A stretch of DNA of 11,275 nucleotides from CALCTE01 sp045627885. Lineage in GTDB: Bacteria > Bacillota > Clostridia > Oscillospirales > CAG-272. The DNA lies in contig JAZQOM010000041.1 in the NCBI GenBank assembly GCA_045627885.1, positions 1-11,275 on the forward strand, written 5' to 3'. Made by a program: the position numbers and the translations under genes. Of the stretch, positions 6,825 through 11,275 are shown piece after piece. The notes under the pieces were generated by a model that saw nothing but the letters and a program-made list of their open reading frames with translations, was not told the DNA's origin and made no database searches. Each line of letters begins with the position of its first letter. The stretch's first letter is position 1.

Positions 6825-7669
6825 TGAGAGATGTCGCTTTAGGTCAGTATTATCCGTCAAATTCTGTGCTGCACAGAATTGACCCGAGAATAAAAATTGT
6901 TTCCGTTATATTGTATATCGTAGCCGTATTCTTCGCGGATAATCCGCTCACCTACCTGCTTTTGCTTGTGTATTGCACCGCGGCGGCTCTGTTTGCGAAG
7001 ATACCGGTAAAACAGCTTGCAAAAAGCCTTCGCCCGCTTATATTTATCGTCGTGTTCACGGCGTTTTTCAATGTGTTCTGGACAAAAGGAGAAACGCTGC
7101 TCACTCCGAGCGGCTTTTTCATCAAAATTTATCTTGAGGGCATAGTTGCCGCCGTCTATATGATGGTAAGGCTTATCTGCCTTGTCGTCGGAACACTTGT
7201 GCTTGTAAGCTATACAACAACTCCCATAGAGCTCACTCACGGAATAGAGAGCCTGCTTTATCCGCTTACCAAGATAAAAGTACCCGTTCACGAATTTGCG
7301 ATGATGATGTCGATTGCGCTCCGCTTTATTCCGACACTTATTGAGGAAACGGACAAAATAGTCAACGCGCAGAAGGCGAGAGGGGCGGATTTTGAGACGG
7401 GCGGACTCATAAAGAGAGCAAAAGCGTTCATTCCTATAATGATACCGCTTTTTGTTTCCGCGTTTCGCCGTGCCGACGAGCTTGCGACTGCCATGGAGTG
7501 CCGCTGTTACAACGGCTCGCCGAACAGGACAAGAATGAATGTACTTCGCATAAGAGCAAGAGATATAGTATACTTTGCGGTAGTTGTCGCGTTATGCGCC
7601 GCTTTGATAGTCTGCACATCGAAGACGGGAATAATCAATTACGGATTTCTTCCCGCCGTACTCCGATAA
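6821..7669 (+). CDS. ecfT: Energy-coupling factor transmembrane protein EcfT
   Basis: EcfT is the membrane scaffold that links EcfA1/EcfA2 to interchangeable S-components. The 282-residue protein begins with GQYYPxxSxLHRxDPRxK, the family's conserved entry (about residues 8-25), followed by several hydrophobic segments (roughly 27-60, 72-86, 106-132, 250-266) and a long amphipathic cytoplasmic region. The two coupling motifs are visible: ARG at 186-188 (QKARGADF) and a second at 227-229, read as CRC in MECRCYNG, where many homologues have A-R-G or A-R-C. The conserved Arg (187 and 228) that contacts the ATPases is kept in both. The start follows from the ribosome binding site and the 4-base ATGA overlap with ecfA2. 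truA, a common neighbour in Firmicutes, is absent here. No S-component is next to the module, so it is a shared 'group II' type. Confidence 0.94.
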   Translation: MMRDVALGQYYPSNSVLHRIDPRIKIVSVILYIVAVFFADNPLTYLLLLVYCTAAALFAKIPVKQLAKSLRPLIFIVVFTAFFNVFWTKGETLLTPSGFFIKIYLEGIVAAVYMMVRLICLVVGTLVLVSYTTTPIELTHGIESLLYPLTKIKVPVHEFAMMMSIALRFIPTLIEETDKIVNAQKARGADFETGGLIKRAKAFIPIMIPLFVSAFRRADELATAMECRCYNGSPNRTRMNVLRIRARDIVYFAVVVALCAALIVCTSKTGIINYGFLPAVLR

Positions 7670-7696
7670 TTTAATGTTTTTTTAAGTTTCGGTGTA

Positions 7697-7702
7697 TATA
7701 AT
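7697..7702 (+). promoter_or_regulatory. Probable -10 element before the regulator/HtrA pair
   Basis: TATAAT is a perfect -10 hexamer, 29 bases before the regulator's ATG, in the only gap over 50 bases between ecfT and the tRNA region. The -35 region is T-rich (7674-7680) but not a recognisable TTGACA. No terminator hairpin is seen after ecfT, so transcription from upstream may also continue into this unit. Confidence 0.5.
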
Positions 7703-7731
7703 GTGTACAAGAATCGGAAGAGAGGTGCAAA

Positions 7732-8415
7732 ATGGACTGTAAGGTACTTTTGATACAGAATGAGCCCGAAAGCGATATTCAGAGCTTTCTTACAAAAAAC
7801 GGGTGTATTGTCGTCCGTTGCGAAGACGGAAAAGATGCGCTCGTCGCTTTCAAGATGTCAAGCCCGGACATTACCGTACTCAATACGGATATAAACGGCA
7901 AGGACGGCTTGCAGATATGCAGAGAGATTCGCGGAATATCGGAATGCCCGATAATAATAATTTCTAAAAAAACCGATGTATTCGACAAAGTTCTTGCGCT
8001 TGAGCTCGGTGCCGACGACTATATGGAAAGTCCTGCCGATGCGCACGAGCTTTTTGCGAGAATAAAGGCGATTCTTCGCAGATGCGCTTTGCACGCGGAA
8101 TTTGATTCCGAAGAGACGGTAAAGCTCGACAAGCTGGAGATTAGCCTGCAGAAATACATTCTCAAGCTTGCGGGAAAAACGGTGAAGATTCCTCCAAAGG
8201 AGCTCGAGCTCTTATATTTTCTTGCGTCAAACTGCAATCGTGTTTTCACGCGCGACCAGCTTCTCGACAAGGTCTGGGGCTACGATTATCTCGGAGATTC
8301 GAGAACAGTCGATGTTCATATCAAGCGCATACGCGAAAAGATTAACGGTGTCTCATCACATTGGGAGCTTTCGACCGTATGGGGCGTGGGATATAAATTT
8401 GAATTCAACGAATGA
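7732..8415 (+). CDS. OmpR/PhoB-family regulator with a degenerate (pseudo-)receiver domain
   Basis: The 227-residue protein has the length and layout of an OmpR-family response regulator: receiver domain at about 3-117 and winged-helix DNA-binding domain at about 128-225. The DNA-binding half looks intact (IPPKELELLYFLASN, FTRDQLLDKVWGYDY, RTVDVHIKRIREKI, VWGVGYKFE). The receiver is not: the acidic pair before the usual Glu is Gln9-Asn10 (in LLIQNEP), the phosphoacceptor position is Asn51 (VLNTDINGKDG aligned to the usual VLLDxxxPxxDG), and the conserved Lys before the cis-Pro is Ser100 (ADDYMESPAD). Ser78 keeps the Thr/Ser position. I infer that it is not controlled by ordinary aspartyl phosphorylation; Asp53 is the only nearby acidic residue. 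AGAGGTG (7721-7727) is the ribosome binding site. It is 18 bases upstream of an HtrA gene and no histidine kinase is nearby. Its target is unknown; its neighbour or its own promoter is a natural guess. Confidence 0.88.
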   Translation: MDCKVLLIQNEPESDIQSFLTKNGCIVVRCEDGKDALVAFKMSSPDITVLNTDINGKDGLQICREIRGISECPIIIISKKTDVFDKVLALELGADDYMESPADAHELFARIKAILRRCALHAEFDSEETVKLDKLEISLQKYILKLAGKTVKIPPKELELLYFLASNCNRVFTRDQLLDKVWGYDYLGDSRTVDVHIKRIREKINGVSSHWELSTVWGVGYKFEFNE

Positions 8416-8433
8416 CGGCAAAGGAGAACGCAA

Positions 8434-10014
8434 ATGGACGAATTCGATAACAAAGATAACGAAACGGAAAGCGGCAATATGAAGCCGTGGCAGGATTTGG
8501 CGGAGAATAAAGAACCCGAAAGCGGCGCAAAACCGTGGCAGAAAGAAAGCGAATATAAATACGAGCCCGTTTCCGAAGCTCCCCGAAGCGTCGAAACTCC
8601 GGAAACCGAGCCGAAGCCCGAGCCTGAACACGAGCCCGAGCCCGAGCCCGAGCCGGCGAAGAAAAACGATTACAGCACACAGCAATATATTCCGCCGAAA
8701 TATCAAGGACAGTATACCAACACATATTATAGCGAATCGCCAAAGAAGACACCCAAGAAGAATAACTCTGGTATCACGGCGCTTGTCATAATCTGCGTTG
8801 CCTGCGTTATCCTTTTGGGCGCAATAGTTCTGTTTATGTATAAAAACGGCTGGAAGCTTCCCGAAAGTAACAACGGAGAAAACACGGAGCAAGGCGGCGA
8901 CAGTCAGACCAAGGGCGACAAAAAGGAAGGCGAGAGCAATCCCATTATATCTCCCGATATGGATGATACGCAGAGCGGCGAAGATGTGGATATCGAGGTA
9001 AAGGGCACTGACGGCAAGAATACACTTTCATACGGCTCGGTATATAAAAAATGCGCTTCCGCGGCAGTCGGTATCAGATGCACGCAGAATGTATCGTCAT
9101 TCTATTACGGAACATACGAGCAATCCTATGTCGGAAGCGGATTTGTCATCGACAAGCGCGGATATATCGCAACAAACGCTCATGTTGTTGACGGAATGAA
9201 TACGATAACCGTATATTTCACATACGGCGAATATGCAGATAAAAAATACGAGGCAAAGCTCATCGGAAGCGATGTATTTTCGGATATCGCGGTAATAAAG
9301 ATAGAGGCGGAGGGCGACCTGCCGGTTTTGGAATTCGGCGACAGCACGAGACTTGAGGTAGGCGATATCGTCACGGCGATAGGCACACCTGCGGATATCG
9401 CTCTTGCGGGAACATTCACGCAGGGCATAATTTCCGCGGTTGACAGAGATATTGAGGTCACGGGAACAAACAATGTCAAAAAGATAATGAGACTTCTGCA
9501 AACGGACGCCACGATAAATCCCGGCAACTCCGGCGGCCCGCTTCTCAATATGTACGGTCAGGTTGTCGGAATAAATACCCTGAAGCTCACGGACGAATTC
9601 GAGGGCATCGGATTTTCAATACCGAGTGCCTATGCGAGCAAGATAGTCGAGCAGATAATATCAAGCGGCGGCAAATCGACATTTGACCCCGACAACGATT
9701 ATGTCAAGATTGACGAAACGCCGCAGATGGGCATAGCAAACTGCCAGGATATCACCAAGGAGATGGCAGAATACTATGATGTGCCGCAGGGAGTGCAGAT
9801 ACTGCTTTTGGAAAAGGGATGTTCGCTTGAGAAAAACGGCGCACTTGTCGGCGATATCATAACAAAAATGAACGGCAAAACGATAAGCGACCTTGAATCG
9901 CTTAAAGAGGAGCGAGATAAGGTCAAGCCGCGTTCCGAGGCTACAATAACGGTTTACAGAAACGGAAAGTATATCGATATCACATTTACAATGGGCAGCA
10001 ATATCAGCTATTAA
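8434..10014 (+). CDS. Membrane-anchored HtrA/DegP-like trypsin-fold serine protease with PDZ domain
   Basis: HtrA proteases degrade or monitor misfolded proteins outside the membrane. The 526-residue protein starts with a long hydrophilic cytoplasmic region (1-113) that holds two KPWQ motifs (17-20, 33-36) and a Glu-Pro tract (59-74), then Lys-rich residues and one membrane helix at about 114-136 (ITALVIICVACVILLGAIVL). A low-complexity acidic linker (about 140-195) leads to the protease domain (about 198-411) with the complete triad His250 (TNAHVV), Asp284 (SDIAVIKI) and Ser366 (GNSGGPL). A PDZ domain follows (about 428-518; GVQILLLEKGCSLEKNGALVGDIITKMNGK). The orientation, N-terminus in and protease out, is inferred from charge. 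The gene has a strong ribosome binding site (AAGGAG, 8421-8426), follows the degenerate regulator by 18 bases, and ends at a hairpin terminator, so the two form a bicistronic unit. The N-terminal cytoplasmic domain is longer than in HtrA of model Gram-positives, which suggests an inside partner. Confidence 0.95.
   Translation: MDEFDNKDNETESGNMKPWQDLAENKEPESGAKPWQKESEYKYEPVSEAPRSVETPETEPKPEPEHEPEPEPEPAKKNDYSTQQYIPPKYQGQYTNTYYSESPKKTPKKNNSGITALVIICVACVILLGAIVLFMYKNGWKLPESNNGENTEQGGDSQTKGDKKEGESNPIISPDMDDTQSGEDVDIEVKGTDGKNTLSYGSVYKKCASAAVGIRCTQNVSSFYYGTYEQSYVGSGFVIDKRGYIATNAHVVDGMNTITVYFTYGEYADKKYEAKLIGSDVFSDIAVIKIEAEGDLPVLEFGDSTRLEVGDIVTAIGTPADIALAGTFTQGIISAVDRDIEVTGTNNVKKIMRLLQTDATINPGNSGGPLLNMYGQVVGINTLKLTDEFEGIGFSIPSAYASKIVEQIISSGGKSTFDPDNDYVKIDETPQMGIANCQDITKEMAEYYDVPQGVQILLLEKGCSLEKNGALVGDIITKMNGKTISDLESLKEERDKVKPRSEATITVYRNGKYIDITFTMGSNISY
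8608..8655 (+). repeat. Glu-Pro-coding repeat in the HtrA cytoplasmic region
   Basis: Eight GAGCCC-like hexamers, with one Lys and one His substitution (EPKPEPEHEPEPEPEP, residues 59-74). It is the same low-complexity coding unit as in the lipoprotein at 2226-2837, but on the opposite (cytoplasmic) side of the membrane if the topology is right. Confidence 0.8.
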
Positions 10015-10024
10015 AAAGCGCGCA

Positions 10025-10052
10025 CGCCGGGCATTCGTGAGGATGCCCGGCG
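10025..10052 (+). terminator. Rho-independent terminator after the HtrA gene
   Basis: A perfect 10-base-pair GC-rich stem (CGCCGGGCAT / ATGCCCGGCG) with an eight-base loop begins 11 bases after the stop codon. The right arm is followed by CGTTTT, a short U-run. An A-run (10013-10017) precedes the stem, so weak termination on the other strand is also possible. Confidence 0.85.
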
Positions 10053-10122
10053 CGTTTTGCAAGTCGGCACGGACGCAAATTTCGGGCATTTTCAAAAAAG
10101 ATAAAAAATTTCAAAAAAAGTA

Positions 10123-10151
10123 TTGACATCCCTCTATATGCGTGATATACT
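10123..10151 (+). promoter_or_regulatory. Consensus sigma-70/SigA promoter of the tRNA operon
   Basis: A perfect -35 TTGACA (10123-10128), a 17-base spacer and -10 TATACT (10146-10151) with an extended TGA just before it. A-rich runs upstream (10094-10119) resemble an UP element. The expected start is around 10158, giving a leader of about 40 bases before the first tRNA. This is the strongest promoter in the window, as expected for stable RNA. Confidence 0.9.
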
Positions 10152-10196
10152 GTATAAGCGCTCCGAAGTACGGCACTTGCGGAGGCGTTGGGAAAT

Positions 10197-10272
10197 GGGA
10201 GTTTAGCTCAGCTGGGAGAGCATCTGCCCTACAAGCAGAGGGTCACAGGTTCGAGCCCTGTAACTCCCACCA
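10197..10272 (+). tRNA. tRNA-Val (anticodon UAC)
   Basis: Cloverleaf of 76 bases with encoded CCA: acceptor stem GGGAGTT/AACTCCC, D-arm GCTC..GAGC, anticodon stem TCTGC/GCAGA, T-arm ACAGG TTCGAGC CCTGT, discriminator A. The seven-base anticodon loop is CCTACAA, so the anticodon is TAC (10230-10232), reading Val codons. Position 33 is C (10229) where U is nearly universal; see findings. First gene of a four-tRNA operon. Confidence 0.95.
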
Positions 10273-10297
10273 TTATCCCGACCGGCAAGTGATATCC

Positions 10298-10374
10298 GGC
10301 TCGGTAGTTCAGTTGGTTAGAACGCCAGCCTGTCACGCTGGAGGTCGTGGGTTCGAGCCCCATCCGAGTCGCCA
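10298..10374 (+). tRNA. tRNA-Asp (anticodon GUC)
   Basis: Cloverleaf of 77 bases with encoded CCA: acceptor GGCTCGG/CCGAGTC including one G-U pair, anticodon stem CCAGC/GCTGG, loop CTGTCAC with anticodon GTC at 10332-10334, T-arm GTGGG TTCGAGC CCCAT, discriminator G as expected for Asp. It lies 25 bases after tRNA-Val. Confidence 0.97.
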
Positions 10375-10378
10375 AAAT

Positions 10379-10454
10379 GCCTCTGTAGCTCAGTTGGTAG
10401 AGCAGGGGACTGAAAATCCCCGTGTCGTTGGTTCGATTCCGACCGGAGGCACCA
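10379..10454 (+). tRNA. tRNA-Phe (anticodon GAA)
   Basis: Cloverleaf of 76 bases with encoded CCA: acceptor GCCTCTG/CGGAGGC, anticodon stem GGGGA/TCCCC, loop CTGAAAA with anticodon GAA at 10412-10414, T-arm GTTGG TTCGATT CCGAC with one G-U-type pair, discriminator A. It lies only four bases after tRNA-Asp. Confidence 0.97.
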
Positions 10455-10477
10455 CTTTTCTTAATAAAATAATATCT

Positions 10478-10553
10478 GCGGATTTAGCTCATTTGGCAGA
10501 GCGCGACCTTGCCAAGGTCGAGGTGGCGGGTTCGAGCCCCGTAATCCGCTCCA
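10478..10553 (+). tRNA. tRNA-Gly (anticodon GCC)
   Basis: Cloverleaf of 76 bases with encoded CCA: acceptor GCGGATT/AATCCGC, anticodon stem CGACC/GGTCG, loop TTGCCAA with anticodon GCC at 10511-10513, T-arm GCGGG TTCGAGC CCCGT, discriminator T (U), typical of bacterial tRNA-Gly. Last tRNA before the operon's terminator. Confidence 0.97.
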
Positions 10554-10554
10554 A

Positions 10555-10584
10555 AATTCTCGTTCTGTGAACGAGAATTTTTTT
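10555..10584 (+). terminator. Rho-independent terminator of the tRNA operon
   Basis: A perfect 11-base-pair stem (AATTCTCGTTC / GAACGAGAATT) with a three-base loop TGT starts directly after the tRNA-Gly CCA and is followed by a run of T to 10584. A textbook intrinsic terminator. Confidence 0.93.
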
Positions 10585-10622
10585 ATCAAAAAGCAAGCCG
10601 AACAAATCCGCTTGCGTAAGAC

Positions 10623-10626
10623 GGAG
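10623..10626 (+). promoter_or_regulatory. Ribosome binding site that fixes the GNAT gene start at 10633
   Basis: GGAG (in GGAGAAAG) is six bases before the ATG at 10633. A longer frame from GTG at 10567 would begin inside the terminator hairpin and has no ribosome binding site, so it is rejected. Confidence 0.8.
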
Positions 10627-10632
10627 AAAGCT

Positions 10633-11115
10633 ATGGAAAAAATCACATTTCGCAAAGCCGACATATCTGATAAATCGGGAGTGCTTGCGCTCTACGATTC
10701 GGTAAAGAGTATGGAGCTATGCACCTGGAACGAATATTATCCGACAAGCATTGACGCGGACGCCGACCTTGCGGCAGACTGCCTTTTTGTTCTCGAAGAC
10801 GGGGACAAGCTTATCGGCGCGGCGTCAATTTCCGATAAAAACGAGCTTGATTCCGCGGCGTTGTGGAATTGTGCGGAAGCGCGAGAGATAGCGAGAGTGG
10901 TAATTGCTCCGCAGATGCAGGGCAGGGGACTTTCGGAAAAGCTTGTAAAAGCTTTGCTTAAAGAGATAGAGAAAGGCGGCGCCAAAGCGGTGCATCTTGC
11001 CGTTGCAAAGATAAATATTCCGGCAAAGCGGTGCTATAAGGCGCTCGGATTCAAAATGCTCGGTGAAGCCGAGATGTACGGCGGAAGCTATATTCTGTGC
11101 GAAAAAGAGCTGTAA
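10633..11115 (+). CDS. GNAT-family N-acetyltransferase
   Basis: The 160-residue protein fits a single GNAT domain, which transfers an acetyl group from acetyl-CoA to an amine. It begins with ITFRKADISDKSGVLALYDSV (4-24), the usual first strand and helix. The acetyl-CoA loop is IAPQMQGRGLSEKLVKAL (91-108), fitting Q/RxxGxG/A as Q94-M-Q-G-R-G99. Motif B is KINIPAKRCYKALGFK (126-141), with the NxxAxxxYxxxGF pattern. The substrate cannot be told; small GNATs act on proteins, antibiotics, polyamines or metabolites. The start is set by the ribosome binding site. No promoter is visible between the tRNA terminator and this gene, so it may depend on read-through from the tRNA operon. It lies between two tRNA units. 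Confidence 0.9.
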   Translation: MEKITFRKADISDKSGVLALYDSVKSMELCTWNEYYPTSIDADADLAADCLFVLEDGDKLIGAASISDKNELDSAALWNCAEAREIARVVIAPQMQGRGLSEKLVKALLKEIEKGGAKAVHLAVAKINIPAKRCYKALGFKMLGEAEMYGGSYILCEKEL

Positions 11116-11146
11116 AAATCAATTTCGGATAAGTATAAAAAATATC

Positions 11147-11175
11147 TTGACAAACGCCTTGCGATATGGTAGAAT
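11147..11175 (+). promoter_or_regulatory. Consensus promoter for tRNA-Cys
   Basis: Perfect -35 TTGACA (11147-11152), 17-base spacer, -10 TAGAAT (11170-11175). The -10 ends 22 bases before the tRNA, so the primary transcript would have a leader of about 15 bases. Confidence 0.88.
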
Positions 11176-11197
11176 AACACTCGCGACAAATGAATAC

Positions 11198-11271
11198 GGC
11201 GCCATAGCCAAGTGGTAAGGCACGGGCCTGCAAAGCCTTGACCCCCAGTCCGAATCTGGGTGGCGCCTCCA
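11198..11271 (+). tRNA. tRNA-Cys (anticodon GCA)
   Basis: Cloverleaf of 74 bases with encoded CCA: acceptor GGCGCCA/TGGCGCC, short D-arm GCC..GGC, anticodon loop CTGCAAA with anticodon GCA at 11229-11231, T-stem CCCAG/CTGGG, discriminator T (U), a Cys identity element. The T-loop is TCCGAAT, with C at position 55, and the outermost anticodon-stem pair is C-U; both are odd (see findings). Further tRNAs may follow beyond the window. Confidence 0.94.
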
Positions 11272-11275
11272 AAAA

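Noticed and set aside
10142..10570. A 142-codon + strand open frame across the tRNA operon
   Set aside because: It translates through four well-formed tRNA genes; such frames (with peptides like SSAGRASALQAEGHRFEPC and VGSIPTGGT) are well-known false proteins from tRNA arrays.
10197..10584. tRNA-associated integration site
   Set aside because: No integrase gene, no repeated tRNA 3' end and no foreign-looking cargo are present near the tRNA genes in this window.
10593..10615. Hairpin GCAAGC/GCTTGC before the GNAT gene
   Set aside because: The stem is only six base pairs with an 11-base loop and no U-run; too weak to call an attenuator.
10461..10664. A 67-codon minus-strand open frame
   Set aside because: It is antisense to tRNA-Gly and its terminator; the peptide GLRGSNPPPRPWQG is another tRNA artefact.
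11051..11272. A 73-codon minus-strand open frame at the right end
   Set aside because: Its first part is antisense to tRNA-Cys (peptide RFGLGVKALQARALPLGYG), a typical tRNA artefact.

Overview
The window looks like chromosomal DNA from a Gram-positive Firmicute, most likely of class Clostridia. The supporting signs are strong AGGAGG-type ribosome binding sites, TTGACA/TATAAT promoters, tRNA genes with encoded CCA ends, a lipobox lipoprotein, an energising ECF transporter module (ecfA1-ecfA2-ecfT) and frequent AGA (Arg) and ATA (Ile) codons. Species-level assignment is not possible from sequence alone. Except for the left edge, every gene I accept is on the + strand.

Left edge (1-485). A minus-strand open frame runs off the window. 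It carries the start of an ADP-ribosyltransferase fold of the kind found in polyvalent proteins of phages and conjugative elements. It has no convincing start, so it is probably a remnant or boundary of a mobile element. An AT-rich stretch follows, with an extended -10 promoter for the + strand genes.

Housekeeping run (486-5086). The genes are a HAD hydrolase of the phosphoglycolate phosphatase type, ruvB (branch migration motor), a small lipoprotein in which an SH3b-like domain sits between two Glu-Pro rods, glmM (phosphoglucosamine mutase, a cell-wall precursor enzyme) and a class I rRNA-methyltransferase-like protein. Gaps are from 1 base to about 25 bases, so this reads as one operon.

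Transport module (5102-7669). ecfA1, ecfA2 and ecfT are packed with gaps of 15 and 1 bases and a 4-base overlap. Together they form the shared energy-coupling module that powers vitamin or metal S-components encoded elsewhere.

Envelope-stress pair (7697-10058). A probable promoter precedes an OmpR-type regulator whose receiver domain has lost its phosphoacceptor Asp, acidic pair and conserved Lys. Eighteen bases later comes a membrane-anchored HtrA-like serine protease with a long charged cytoplasmic tail. No histidine kinase is present. A strong hairpin terminator closes the unit.

tRNA region (10123-11275). A consensus promoter drives tRNA-Val(UAC), tRNA-Asp(GUC), tRNA-Phe(GAA) and tRNA-Gly(GCC), followed by a textbook terminator. 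A GNAT acetyltransferase gene comes next, and then tRNA-Cys(GCA) with its own consensus promoter. Two tRNAs carry unusual bases at normally invariant positions: C33 in Val and C55 in Cys.

Most of the window is ordinary core genome. I see no complete new defence or mobile system. The items most worth a second look are the degenerate response regulator paired with HtrA, the ART-like fragment at the left edge and the double Glu-Pro-rod lipoprotein.
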